The notes below the pieces were generated by a model. The model did no database searches, was not told where the DNA came from, and was given only the letters and a program-made list of their open reading frames with translations. Below, in pieces: positions 1 through 9,936 of a stretch of 64,000 nt of DNA; position 1 is the stretch's first letter, and each line of letters opens with the position of its first letter. This DNA is from Paenacidovorax monticola. GTDB taxonomy: Bacteria; Pseudomonadota; Gammaproteobacteria; Burkholderiales; Burkholderiaceae_C. The stretch is taken from positions 496,001 through 560,000 of the forward strand of contig NZ_CP060790.1 of NCBI RefSeq assembly GCF_014489595.1, written 5' to 3'. Position numbers and translations under genes: made by a program.

Positions 1-1
1 G

Positions 2-628
2 AGCCTGACCTTTCACTACGGCAGCCACAAGCCCCGCATCAGCATGGTGGAGCGCCTGGTGGGGCAGAGCGGCTGGATGCAGCTCAGCCTGCTGGAGCTC
101 GACAGCTTTCAGCACGAAGAACACCTGGTGTTCACCGCCCTCACCGACACCGGGGAAGTGCTGGACCAGGAAAGCTGCGAGAAGCTCTTCTACCTGCTGG
201 CCACCACCACCGACCTGCAAACCAGCCCGCCCATGGAGCTGCAGGCCAACGCCCAGCGTCAGCTCGAAGCCACCCTCAGCCGCGCGCTGGAGCTCAACGA
301 CCAGTTCTTCCAGCAGGAGCGCGACAAGCTCGAAGCCTGGGCCGAAGACCGCATCGTCTCCGCCGAGCAGGCCCTTAAAGACACCAAGCTCAAGCTCAAA
401 GGCCTGAAACGCCAAGCCCGCATGGCGCTCAGCATGGAAAACGCCCAGCGCCTCCAGCAAGACATCCGCAAGACCGAAACCGAGCAGCGCCGCCAGCGGC
501 AAGACATCTTTGCGGTGGAGGACGAAATCGAAGCCCGGCGCGACGCACTCATTGCCGCCCTGCAGAAACGCTTGCACCGCGCCAGCCGCAACCAGAGTTT
601 GTTTGTGGTGCGTTGGAGCGTGGTTTAA
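2..628 (+). CDS. C-terminal part of a large helicase-like protein (partial, enters from left edge)
   Basis: The frame is already open at base 2 and closes with TAA at 626-628, so only the last ~208 residues are seen. The first ~75 residues look like a mixed alpha/beta segment. From about residue 95 of the visible part onward the protein is a long charged, Gln/Arg-rich helix that should form a coiled coil, ending FVVRWSVV. No helicase motif lies inside the window. The assignment as an SNF2/RapA-type helicase rests on recalled family tails of this kind next to type III-like methylases and on the defence-gene neighbours downstream; it is an inference. Its base composition matches the neighbouring methylase rather than the backbone. 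Confidence 0.5.
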   Translation, partial: SLTFHYGSHKPRISMVERLVGQSGWMQLSLLELDSFQHEEHLVFTALTDTGEVLDQESCEKLFYLLATTTDLQTSPPMELQANAQRQLEATLSRALELNDQFFQQERDKLEAWAEDRIVSAEQALKDTKLKLKGLKRQARMALSMENAQRLQQDIRKTETEQRRQRQDIFAVEDEIEARRDALIAALQKRLHRASRNQSLFVVRWSVV

Positions 629-663
629 TGTTCTTGAAATTACATTTTGACGACATGTTTTGA

Positions 664-692
664 AATTCGTGTCGTCAAGAACGACACGAATT
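664..692. promoter_or_regulatory. Perfect inverted repeat upstream of fic (candidate operator)
   Basis: Two 12-base arms, AATTCGTGTCGT (664-675) and ACGACACGAATT (681-692), are perfect reverse complements with a 5-base spacer. The same 167-base gap (629-795) also holds two copies of ACATGTTTTG (653-662 and 725-734), a further GAACATGT at about 694, and several TGTCG(T/C)C words. A weak sigma70-like promoter could be TTGACG (734-739) with TAAGCT 17 bases later. There is no T-run after the repeat, so a terminator is unlikely; I read it as a regulatory site for the fic/methylase genes. Confidence 0.5.
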
Positions 693-795
693 CAGAACAT
701 GTCGCCGTTTTTCTGAAACAAGAACATGTTTTGTTGACGTGTCGTCGGTGGCGACATAAGCTGCTCATCTGTCGCCAAAAAACGCTTTTTGCATC

Positions 796-1914
796 ATGAC
801 CGACGCCACCCTTGCCTGGCACCCCGAGCAGCCCCACAACCAGCTGCCTGCGCTGCCCCCGGCGCACGAGCTGGAGACCCGGGCCGTGCTCAAGGCCTGC
901 ATCGAGGCCCGCGCTGCGCTGGCCGAGCTCAAGCAGGCCGCCGAGCTGATCCCCAACCAGGCGATGCTGATCAACACCATCCCGCTGCTGGAAGCCAAAG
1001 ACAGCTCGGAAATCGAAAACATCGTCACCACGACCGACCAGCTGTTCCAGTACGCACAAGGCCACGACAACGCCGACCCAGCCACCAAAGAAGCCCTGCG
1101 CTACCGCACCGCGCTGCACCAAGGCTTTCAGTCGCTCAAGGCCCGGCCGCTGTGCACCGCCACCGCCGTAGACGTGTGCCGCACCCTCAAAGGGGTGGAC
1201 ATGGACATCCGCCGCACCCCGGGCACCCAGCTCGCCAACGACCGCACCGGCGAGGTGGTCTACACCCCGCCCGAAGGTGAGGCCCGCCTGCGCGACATGT
1301 TGGCCAACTGGGAGCGCTTTCTGCATAACCAGACCGAGCTGGACCCCTTGATCCGCATGGCTGTGGGCCACTACCAGTTCGAAGCCATCCACCCGTTCAC
1401 CGACGGCAACGGCCGCACCGGCCGCGTGCTCAACATCCTCTACCTCATTCAGGAAGAGCTGTTGAATCTGCCCATCCTGTACCTCAGCCGCCATGTGATC
1501 GCCCACAAGGCTGATTACTACCGCCTGCTGCTCAGCGTCACGCGCGACGGCGCTTGGGAGCCCTGGCTGCTCTTCATGCTGCAGGCCGTGGCCGACACCT
1601 CCAAATGGACCACCGGCAAGATCGCCGCCATCCGCGCGCTGGCCGAACACACCACCGAACACATGCGCACCCGCCTGCCCAAGATCTACACCCGCGAGCT
1701 GGTGGACGTGATCTTTGAGCAGCCTTGCTGTCGCATCGGCAACCTGGTGGACAAAGGCATAGCCCAACGCCAGGCTGCCTCACGCTACCTGCACGACCTT
1801 GCCGCCCTGGGCGTGCTGCGCGAAATGCCATTCGGCAAAGAAAAACTATTCATTCACCCCAAGCTGATGCAACTGCTCAGCCGGGACAACAATCAATTCC
1901 AGCCTTACGCCTGA
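796..1914 (+). CDS. Fic family protein AMP-transferase (class II, N-terminal inhibitory motif)
   Basis: Fic enzymes transfer AMP (or another nucleotide moiety) from a nucleotide onto hydroxyl side chains of target proteins. The 372-residue product has the full active-site motif [12 protein letters not shown] at about residues 199-210, with the catalytic His and the GNGR anion-binding turn intact. An inhibitory helix motif of the S-x-x-x-E-N type is present at residues 70-75 (SSEIEN), placing it in the class II, self-inhibited group. The last ~90 residues look like a winged-helix domain, common in stand-alone Fic regulators. ATG at 796 follows a repeat-rich 167-base gap; the stop at 1914 is 11 bases before the methylase start, so the two are probably co-transcribed. 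Target unknown. Confidence 0.9.
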   Translation: MTDATLAWHPEQPHNQLPALPPAHELETRAVLKACIEARAALAELKQAAELIPNQAMLINTIPLLEAKDSSEIENIVTTTDQLFQYAQGHDNADPATKEALRYRTALHQGFQSLKARPLCTATAVDVCRTLKGVDMDIRRTPGTQLANDRTGEVVYTPPEGEARLRDMLANWERFLHNQTELDPLIRMAVGHYQFEAIHPFTDGNGRTGRVLNILYLIQEELLNLPILYLSRHVIAHKADYYRLLLSVTRDGAWEPWLLFMLQAVADTSKWTTGKIAAIRALAEHTTEHMRTRLPKIYTRELVDVIFEQPCCRIGNLVDKGIAQRQAASRYLHDLAALGVLREMPFGKEKLFIHPKLMQLLSRDNNQFQPYA

Positions 1915-1925
1915 CAGCCCCACCC

Positions 1926-4900
1926 ATGAGCACCACCAACGACAACAAGCGCCAGCAGCTCATCAGCAAGCTCCGAGAGATGTTCCAGATGGACCAGGCA
2001 GACCTGGACTTTGGCATCTACCGCATCATGAACGCCAAGCGGAACGAGATCAGCCAGTTCCTGGAGCAAGACCTGCTGCCCACGCTGCGCACCACGCTGC
2101 AAGAGTTTCAGCCTGCCGGCCTTGCCGACAGGCAAAAGGAACTGGCCGACGCCATCTCCAACGCCAAGAAGCTCAAGATCGACCCCGTCAGCCTGGAGGT
2201 GGTGCAACAGCTCAAGGCAGAGCTGGCCGAAGGCGGCGACCTGGACCGCATGGAAGACCAGGTGTATTCCGACCTCTACACCTTCTTCAGCCGCTACTAC
2301 CAGGACGGTGACTTCCTCTCCCTGCGTCGATACAAGGAGGGCGTGTACGCCATGCCCTACGAAGGGGAAGAGGTGAAGCTGCACTGGGCGAACGCCGACC
2401 AGTACTTCATCAAGTCAGCCGAGAACTTCACCCGGTATGCCTTCAAAACCACTCAGGGCCGGGTGCGCTTCGAGCTCACATACGTCAGCACCGAGCGAGA
2501 CAACAACAAGGCCATTGCGGGTGGCGAGCGCAGGTTTATCCTCGCAGATGCCCCCTTGTTCCTGGACGGCGATGAGTTGGTCATCTACTTTGAGTACCGG
2601 CCCGATGCAGAAAAACGGAAACAGAAAGAGCTGAACGCCCTAGCCATCGAAGCGCTGCTGAGCCTGCCAGAAGGGGCGCCGTTGTCTCAAGGCATTTCAG
2701 GCTGGGGAACCTGGAAGAGCGCGCTCGCCCATCTCGCAGCAACAGAGAAGAACAAGACGCGGACGCTGCTTGAAAAGCACCTCACCGACTACACCGCACG
2801 CAACAGCTTCGACTACTTCATCCACAAAGACTTAGGACGCTTCATGCGCCGGGAGCTGGACTTCTTCGTCAAGAACGAGGTCATGCACCTGGACGACATT
2901 GAGAATGAATCTGCCCCTAAGGTGCAAGGCTATCTGGCGCGAATCAAAGGCATGCGCCGTATCGCGCACAAGTTGATCGGCTTCTTGGCACAGCTGGAAA
3001 ACTTCCAGAAGCGACTTTGGCTCAAGCGAAAGTTTGTGCTGGAGACCAACTGGCTCATCACGCTGGACCGGGTACCTGAGGCGCTTTACCCAGACATCTG
3101 CAAAGCAGCCGAGGTTTCTGTCTGCGGCTGGGACGGCTTGACACGCAACCAGCGCGAAGAGTGGATCAGACTTTTCGCCATCGATCAGCCGATGGTGCAG
3201 CCCGCCGAAGGAACGGAAGGCGAGCTGTTCAAAGAGGCAACAGTCCCGTATTCGGTACCTTTAACGCCGGCTTTTTTGAAGGCACATCCTTTCCTCACGC
3301 TGGACACCGCTTTCCTCGACGATGAACTGAAATACGACATCTTGTCGCGCATCGATGATCTGGAACAGGCCACCCAAGGTGTGCTCGTCCACGGGGAGAA
3401 CTTTCAGGCGTTGAATCTGCTGACAGAACGCTATCGGGAGCAGATCAACACCATCTATATCGACCCGCCTTACAACACCGGGAGCGACGAATTCATCTAC
3501 AAGGACGCCTACCAGCGGTCGTCATGGATGTCCTTGATGCACGACCGCCTACTGGCAGGCAAAGCGCTGCAGCCACCAGAGGGCACGATCACCGTCAGCA
3601 TCGACGACGATGAGATGCACCGCCTTGCCACCTTGCTCAATGTCACTTATGGCGACCATGAACTGGCCAAGCTGGTGTGGGACCGCAACCGCAAGAATGA
3701 CGCGAAGTACTTCTCGGTCGGCCACGAATACATGCTGGTTTGGGCCAAGAACAAGGATCACCTGGTTCAACAAGGCGTCAAGTTCAGAGAGCCCAAGGAA
3801 GGTTTGGACGATGCCAAGAAGGTCTTCAAAAAGCTGAAGAAGTTGCATGGTGAGAACTGGGATGCTGTCCGGGAGGGGTGGAGGGCCTGGTTCGACGATA
3901 TCCCTGTGTCCGATCCGCGGCGTCGGCTTATGCGTTTCAACAAGGTCAATTCAAAAGGGCCATATCGTGATGACCGAGACTTGAGTTGGCCCGGCGGAGG
4001 TGGCCCACGGTATGAGGTGAAACACCCCGAAACAGGTCTACCTTGCAAGGTGCCGTCTCGCGGGTGGATCTTTCCGAACGTCGAGAGGTTCTGGGAGGAA
4101 CACGAGAAGGGGCGCATCAGTTTCGGAGAAGACGAAACCAAAATTCCCAGCGGAATCACCTATCTATTCGAAGACGAAGGGCAAGTGATGCCCAGTGTCT
4201 TCTATAGCTACGCGCAGCTTGCAAGTCAAAAGTTCGATGCGCTTTTCGGCCAGCGCGCCTTTGACAATCCAAAGCCATGGCCAGACTTGATGCGAGTGTT
4301 TCGCTACTTGGATGCTGGTGGCGGAACCGTGCTGGACTACTTCGCGGGTTCAGGTTCAACAGGCCACGCCGCCATCGACTTGCGCCGTGACCACCAGATT
4401 GATCAACGGTATGTGTTGGTCGAAATGGGCGCGCACTTTGACAAGGTTCTCAAGCCTCGCATCCAAAAGGCGGGTTACGCCTCTTCGTGGGACGACGGCC
4501 GGCCGACAAGCAGGGACGGCGTCTCACAGATCGTCAAGTATGTGAGGCTAGAGTCATACGAGGATGCCTGCGATAACCTTGCTTTGGCAAGACGTGAAGA
4601 CCAACAGGTGCTCTTGGACAGCGCTCCCAGTCTTCGCGAAAGCTACGTCCTCAACTACATGCTTGAAGTTGAAAGCCGTGCCAGCCTGCTCAACATGGAC
4701 CGCTTCATCGACCCCTTCAACGTGGAAATGTCGATCACGCGCAACGATGAAAGCCGACGCGTCAAGCTGGATTTGGTTGAGACTTTCAACTACCTGCTGG
4801 GTCTCCGAGTGAAAAGTGTCCGCCGCATCAAAGGCGTTCTCGAAGTTACGGGTGCTTCGCCCGCTGGTGATCAGGTGCTCGTTCTGTGGCGCAACACGGC

Positions 4901-5093
4901 GAAGGTCGATCGCCAAGCGCTGAATGACTGGTTTGAGAAGCAGGCCTACAACAGCCGCGATACGGAGTTCGACGTCATCTATGTGAACGGCGACAACAAC
5001 ATCGAGAACCTGCGGCGAGCGGATGAGACGTGGAAGGTCCGTCTGATCGAGGAAGACTTCCATACTCGTATGTTTGCGTCGGAGGGCGCATGA
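1926..5093 (+). CDS. Type III-like site-specific DNA N6-adenine methyltransferase (Mod-like, very long)
   Basis: Predicted DNA adenine methyltransferase of 1055 residues. Motif IV, DPPYNTG, is at residues 513-519 and the SAM-binding motif I, FAGSGSTG, follows at 806-813; this IV-before-I order is that of beta-class enzymes such as type III Mod subunits. The ~290 residues between them should hold the target-recognition region. The ~500-residue N-terminal extension, absent from ordinary ~650-residue Mod proteins, has no motif I recognise. I chose the ATG at 1926 (MSTTND) because the longer open frame upstream overlaps fic. The next gene starts 1 base after the stop, so methylase, ATPase and Res-like helicase form one operon. 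Recognition site cannot be read from sequence. Confidence 0.88.
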   Translation: MSTTNDNKRQQLISKLREMFQMDQADLDFGIYRIMNAKRNEISQFLEQDLLPTLRTTLQEFQPAGLADRQKELADAISNAKKLKIDPVSLEVVQQLKAELAEGGDLDRMEDQVYSDLYTFFSRYYQDGDFLSLRRYKEGVYAMPYEGEEVKLHWANADQYFIKSAENFTRYAFKTTQGRVRFELTYVSTERDNNKAIAGGERRFILADAPLFLDGDELVIYFEYRPDAEKRKQKELNALAIEALLSLPEGAPLSQGISGWGTWKSALAHLAATEKNKTRTLLEKHLTDYTARNSFDYFIHKDLGRFMRRELDFFVKNEVMHLDDIENESAPKVQGYLARIKGMRRIAHKLIGFLAQLENFQKRLWLKRKFVLETNWLITLDRVPEALYPDICKAAEVSVCGWDGLTRNQREEWIRLFAIDQPMVQPAEGTEGELFKEATVPYSVPLTPAFLKAHPFLTLDTAFLDDELKYDILSRIDDLEQATQGVLVHGENFQALNLLTERYREQINTIYIDPPYNTGSDEFIYKDAYQRSSWMSLMHDRLLAGKALQPPEGTITVSIDDDEMHRLATLLNVTYGDHELAKLVWDRNRKNDAKYFSVGHEYMLVWAKNKDHLVQQGVKFREPKEGLDDAKKVFKKLKKLHGENWDAVREGWRAWFDDIPVSDPRRRLMRFNKVNSKGPYRDDRDLSWPGGGGPRYEVKHPETGLPCKVPSRGWIFPNVERFWEEHEKGRISFGEDETKIPSGITYLFEDEGQVMPSVFYSYAQLASQKFDALFGQRAFDNPKPWPDLMRVFRYLDAGGGTVLDYFAGSGSTGHAAIDLRRDHQIDQRYVLVEMGAHFDKVLKPRIQKAGYASSWDDGRPTSRDGVSQIVKYVRLESYEDACDNLALARREDQQVLLDSAPSLRESYVLNYMLEVESRASLLNMDRFIDPFNVEMSITRNDESRRVKLDLVETFNYLLGLRVKSVRRIKGVLEVTGASPAGDQVLVLWRNTAKVDRQALNDWFEKQAYNSRDTEFDVIYVNGDNNIENLRRADETWKVRLIEEDFHTRMFASEGA

Positions 5094-5094
5094 C

Positions 5095-6632
5095 ATGAGC
5101 AAGATCGTCAAGGTCGAATTCGCAAAACTCAAGCGCCTCAAGGACCTCACAATTGAGTTTCCCGAAAAGGGCGTGGTTGCTTTGATGGGCGAGAACGGTA
5201 TAGGCAAGTCCACCGTATTGCATGCATTGGCTTGCATCTATCGTCCCCACCAGCACACCCAAGTAGGCAAGGGGATGTAGGAAGCTGGTGGACCGACTGG
5301 TTTGTCCCTCACACTGGGAACTATTGGGATGGTTCATCGGTTCGCGTGAGCTTTTCAGACTCTGCGATTGCGACGGTCTATAGCAAGAGCGATCGTTGGC
5401 AGCCCCGTCGATCAGATAGGCGGGAGCGACACAACCGGTTCATCGGTTTGCTTGCTTGCATGCCCCACATTGAGTCTGAGAGCCAAAGAACGCGGTTTGA
5501 GTTTGCTCCACAGGAGCTAGATCTCACACTAGCAAAGCGTCAGACAATGGTAGATGCAGCATCTGCGATCTTGAACAGGCGCTATGTTGCGGTCAGAAGG
5601 GCGACGAAAAAGTCAGGGTTGAGGAGCTTTCTTGTTGCGACCGTGTCGCAGGGGCAACCTCCTGCGGAGTCGTCGTACACCTCGCATTACATGGGTGCGG
5701 GAGAGTACAAAGTCTTGAAGCTGATCCAGGAAATCATCAGGGCACCTGAAGGGTCCCTCATCTTGATCGAGGAACTGGAGGTGTCCATTCACGACGCTGC
5801 GCTTCGGCGGCTGGTTCCGTGGCTTATCCAGCAGGCCGAAGACAAAAATCTTCAGATCATCTTTTCGACTCATTGGCCGCACATCGTCGAGTTTTCGGAG
5901 CAGATCGCTATCCGGACGCTGCACGCCACGGCCCAAAAAGTGGAATGCATTAACGGCTTTCGCCCTATGGCTCTTCATCGGATGAGCGGTAACGAGGCCG
6001 ACATGCGAGTAGTCAATGTTTGGGTGGAAGATCAGCTCGCAAAACGTATCGTTCAGCAAGTTTGTACCGAGCTGGGCATCTTGCCGAATGTGTCGATCTC
6101 ATTGTTCGGGGCAATAGACAACGCATTCTCAGTGGGAGCAGTTCTTGAGCTTGAGGGCAGGCACGCTAACAAGAACATGGTGATCACAGATGGCGATCGC
6201 TACCCGACTGAGGATGACAAGAAAGGGCAGATTCAGCGAGCCCTGAGCGGAACCGGCGAGGCTCTTAAGAAAGCCCAGAAAGACGCGTTACGTTGGTTTG
6301 TACAGTTCGAACCACTGATGCCGAATGGGCATCGCGTGAACCCTGAGCGTTTTCTTCTTGAGGCAGCCCGAAGAACGGCGGATGCAGGTCAAGCCAATCC
6401 CTGGATCAACAACTTTCTTGAGTTTGTCGATGCCAATGTGTTCACAGACCCTGACAAGTCCATCGTCTTCAATCTTCACAAGCACTTTGGCTTGAGCGTT
6501 GAAAACATCGAATGGTTCTTGATCGAGGCCGCGAGCAAGGACGCGGCTTGGTTACATTTTACGGACAGCGTTCGGCAGAAGTTGAGAGAGTCTGCCATCA
6601 ATCTTGGGCTGGACCTGAAGGAGGCTGCGTAA
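5095..6632 (+). CDS. AAA ATPase with TOPRIM-like C-terminus (OLD-like), frameshifted
   Basis: The first frame (from ATG 5095) gives an SMC/OLD-type P-loop, GENGIGKST at residues 32-40, then stops at 5278-5280. The second frame, open from before 5271 to the TAA at 6630-6632, continues with the rest of the protein: an ABC-like signature region (YMGAGEYK), Walker B LILIEE, the H-loop FSTHW, then a possible TOPRIM module with VWVEDQ and the acidic DGDR motif. Restoring one base near the GGGG at 5271-5274 gives one protein of ~512 residues. OLD-family enzymes are ATP-regulated nucleases; here the gene lies between methylase and Res-like helicase. Whether the break is real decay or a sequencing error is open; similar breaks elsewhere favour error. 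Confidence 0.78.
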
Positions 6633-9600
6633 TGGCGGTCCCCTTTCCTCACAAGTTGGTACTGAACCGGTTCTTGCTGAGCCTGTTTGGCGGGCATGCG
6701 CACGAACTTGACCAAGACACCTTTCGCGAAGTCACGCGTCGCCTGACCGACGAGTCTCTGGAGCTGCGCGAGGAAGACGGCAGGTCCCGCTTCTGCGATG
6801 AAATCAGTCGCATGTTGTCCAGCAGCGGGCCGCTGACGCGCGAGCAGTTGCTGAACTACGACGCCAACATCGCCCGCCACACCGCCGCCATTTCTGAACG
6901 GCGTGGCCACCGGCTGCAGTGGAAGTACTTCCAGTACATGACGCTGCTGTTTGCCGAGGTGTACCTGGACTGGTACTTCCGCGACCCAGAGGGTCTGCTG
7001 GCCGCGCTGAATGCGCACCTGGAGCATTTCAACAATGCGCTGCTGGACTTTGGAGAATCCAAGAAGGCGGTGATCAGCCCTTATACGCCGGAGTCGTTGC
7101 GCAAACTGGCCTTGTGGAACGCCACCGGCAGCGGCAAGACTTTGCTGATGCACGTGAACATGCTTCAGTTCCGGCATTACCTGGCCAAGCACCGACGCAC
7201 GAAGGACATCAACCGCGTGGTGCTGTTGACGCCCAACGAAGGCATGACGCGCCAGCACCTGCAAGAGCTGACGCTGTCCGGCATTGCAGCCGCTCCGTTT
7301 GACAAAGACACCACCGGTGGCAGCTTCGGCCTGTTCCGGGCGCAGACGGTCGACGTGATCGACATGAACAAGCTGCGCGAGGAGGGCAAGAAGAAGACCG
7401 TGTCGGTGGACCAGTTTGAAACCAACAACCTGGTGTTCATCGACGAGGCGCACCGAGGCTCGCAGGGCGAGGTGTGGTCCGAAATGCGCAGCCGCTTGGC
7501 GCTGGACGGCTTCACTTTTGAATACTCGGCCACGCTGGGCCAAGCGGTGGGCAGCGACGCAGCGCTGGCCGACGAGTATTCGAAGAGCATCTTGTTTGAC
7601 TACTCGTACCGCTACTTCCATGCCGACGGCTTTGGCAAGGATTACAAGATCCTCAACATCGAAGGGCAAGAGAACAGCAAGGCTGACAGCGAGCGCAGGC
7701 GCCTGTACCTAACGGCCTGCCTTTTGAGCTACTACCAGCAGCTACGCGTGTATGAAGACCGACAAGCGCAGTACAGAGCCTTTGCAGTGGAAAAGCCGCT
7801 GTGGGTGTTTGTGGGCAGCAAGGTCACCGCAGTGCGCACAGAGGCCAAGCGGCAGGTGTCTGACGTGGTCGACATCTTGCTGTTCCTGGCCGAGCTGGTG
7901 GCGGACAAGGCCAAGACCATTTCGCACATTCAGAAGCTGTTGAGTGGGGACACGGGCCTGCTGGACCAGCAGCAGCGCGATACCTTTGCCGAGGCATTTC
8001 CCTACCTCGCGCAGCAGGGCTTGAGCGCTCAGGCCGTGTTTGATGACATCCTCAAACTGCTGTTCAACGCACCCTCAGGCGGCAGTCTTCATGTGGAGTA
8101 TCTGACCGGCGGAGACGGTGAGCTGGCCTTGCGTGTGGGCGCCGCTGAAGAGCCTTTTGGTGTGGTGAACGTGGGCGACGCGAAGAAGGTGGCCGACCTG
8201 TGCGAGGAACATCCGCAGTGGCTGCACGTGTCTGAACGGCCCTTTGGCGATTCGCTGTTCCGTTCTTTGAACGACAAGGACTCCAAGCTGACGGTGCTAA
8301 TTGGATCCAAACGCTTCACCGAAGGCTGGAACAGCTACCGCGTTTCAACGCTGGGTCTGATGCATGTGGGCCAGAGCGAGGGCTCCGAGATCATCCAGCT
8401 GTTTGGCCGCGGTGTGCGCCTCAAAGGGTTTGCGTCCAGCCTGAAGCGCAGCCGTGCCATTCACTGGGCTGCCAAGGACAAAGACCTGTTGTGGGTAGCC
8501 AAGGATGCTTACCTGCCGCTGCTGGAGACGCTGAACGTGTTCGGCGTCAAGTCCGACTACATGGAGCGCTTCAACGAGTTCCTGGAAGGCGAGGGCATCA
8601 AGAAGCCCGATGACCGCCAGACGTTTGACATTCCGGTGCGCATCAAGCTACCGACAACGCCCTTGATCACCGTGAAGGTGCCCGAAAACATCAACTTCAA
8701 GAAAGAAGAGAAGGCGACCCTGGCCACCGCCGACACCATCGCGCTGAGGCCGGGTGACATCGTGCTGGACTGGTATCCACGTGTGGCGTCCAAGGCGAGC
8801 CGCGGTGTGGCGTTTTCGCAGATCCAGACGGGGCGCAACCGTGCCTTTCTGGGCCAAGAGCATCTGGCCTTCATGAACTTCGATTCCATTTACATGGCGC
8901 TTCAACAGCTGAAGGCCGAACGAGGCTGGCACAACCTGAACCTGGGGCTTGACACGCCGCGCGCCTTGCTGCATCCCGGCAACGACTGGTACACCTTGTA
9001 CGTGCCACCAGAGGTCATGCAAGCCGACAGCTTCGAGAAAGTCCACGAATGGGAAGAGATCGCGACTGCGCTGCTGCGCAAGTACTGCGATCGCTTCTAC
9101 AAGGTCAAGAAAGATGCGTATGAGGCGCCGCACCGCATCTACCAGGAACTCAGTCCGACCGACCCCAATTTCATCGACGCCTACAAGGTGCTGGTGGATC
9201 GCTCGGAGAAGCTGATCATCCAGCGCCTGATCGAGCTGAAGGAGCACATCAGCGACGGCAACCTGAGCGACTTCAACATCGGTGGCAAAGGTGAGGCGAT
9301 CTACTTTGACCAGCACCTCTACTCACCGCTGCTGCACCTGCGCAACGGGGTGGACAGCGATCTCCTAAGCGTCAGCCCGGTGCAGCTGAACGAAGGTGAG
9401 CGGGACTTCGTCGTTGACCTGCGAACCTACTGCCAGAGCCGACCCAGCTGCCTGGAAGGCAAAGAGGTGTACCTGCTTCGAAACCAATCCAAAGGGCGTG
9501 GGGTGGGGTTCTTCGAGGCAGGCAACTTCTTTCCGGACTTCATCTTGTGGGTATTGGACCGGGGCCGCCAACACGTCATCTTTGTTGACCCTAAAGGGAT

Positions 9601-9871
9601 CTTGCGGTGCGAAGGGCTCAACGATCCCAAGCTGCGTTTCTTTGAAACGATCAAAGAGATCGAGGCCAAGCTGGGGGACAAAGACGCTGGGCGAAAGGGC
9701 AAGGTCTCGCTGCACTCATTTGTGGTGTCGAACACGCCTTTGGGCGCGGTTCGCTGGTGGCAGCCTGGCATGGCAACACTGGACGACTTTGCGGAACGGC
9801 ACGTGCTGTTTCAGAAAGACGCCGGAAACAAAAACTATGTCGAACAGATTTTTGCAAGGGCTTTGACCTGA
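6632..9871 (+). CDS. DEAD/DEAH helicase-nuclease, type III restriction Res-like
   Basis: Superfamily 2 helicase of 1079 residues fused to a nuclease-like end. Walker A ATGSGKT is at residues 164-170, the DEAH box at 271-274, motif III FEYSATLG soon after, and motif VI LFGRGVRLKG around residue 590. Near the C-terminus a PD...D-x-K pattern (P968-D969, D986-P-K988) matches the PD-(D/E)xK endonuclease core of type III Res subunits. The ATG at 6632 overlaps the ATPase stop (TAATG), which indicates translational coupling. It presumably translocates on and cuts DNA lacking the partner methylation. It ends 38 bases before the IS3 element, so any further island genes on this side may have been lost. 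Confidence 0.88.
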   Translation: MAVPFPHKLVLNRFLLSLFGGHAHELDQDTFREVTRRLTDESLELREEDGRSRFCDEISRMLSSSGPLTREQLLNYDANIARHTAAISERRGHRLQWKYFQYMTLLFAEVYLDWYFRDPEGLLAALNAHLEHFNNALLDFGESKKAVISPYTPESLRKLALWNATGSGKTLLMHVNMLQFRHYLAKHRRTKDINRVVLLTPNEGMTRQHLQELTLSGIAAAPFDKDTTGGSFGLFRAQTVDVIDMNKLREEGKKKTVSVDQFETNNLVFIDEAHRGSQGEVWSEMRSRLALDGFTFEYSATLGQAVGSDAALADEYSKSILFDYSYRYFHADGFGKDYKILNIEGQENSKADSERRRLYLTACLLSYYQQLRVYEDRQAQYRAFAVEKPLWVFVGSKVTAVRTEAKRQVSDVVDILLFLAELVADKAKTISHIQKLLSGDTGLLDQQQRDTFAEAFPYLAQQGLSAQAVFDDILKLLFNAPSGGSLHVEYLTGGDGELALRVGAAEEPFGVVNVGDAKKVADLCEEHPQWLHVSERPFGDSLFRSLNDKDSKLTVLIGSKRFTEGWNSYRVSTLGLMHVGQSEGSEIIQLFGRGVRLKGFASSLKRSRAIHWAAKDKDLLWVAKDAYLPLLETLNVFGVKSDYMERFNEFLEGEGIKKPDDRQTFDIPVRIKLPTTPLITVKVPENINFKKEEKATLATADTIALRPGDIVLDWYPRVASKASRGVAFSQIQTGRNRAFLGQEHLAFMNFDSIYMALQQLKAERGWHNLNLGLDTPRALLHPGNDWYTLYVPPEVMQADSFEKVHEWEEIATALLRKYCDRFYKVKKDAYEAPHRIYQELSPTDPNFIDAYKVLVDRSEKLIIQRLIELKEHISDGNLSDFNIGGKGEAIYFDQHLYSPLLHLRNGVDSDLLSVSPVQLNEGERDFVVDLRTYCQSRPSCLEGKEVYLLRNQSKGRGVGFFEAGNFFPDFILWVLDRGRQHVIFVDPKGILRCEGLNDPKLRFFETIKEIEAKLGDKDAGRKGKVSLHSFVVSNTPLGAVRWWQPGMATLDDFAERHVLFQKDAGNKNYVEQIFARALT

Positions 9872-9936
9872 AGACGTTTTCGATACGCGGTCAAGGTAGT
9901 TATCAAAGGTGAAGTCCCCTCAAATACCTGAGCCAC

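Noticed and set aside
5262..5290. Programmed -1 frameshift in the AAA ATPase gene
   Set aside because: No X-XXY-YYZ heptamer or obvious downstream hairpin; the same kind of one-base loss occurs in many other genes here.
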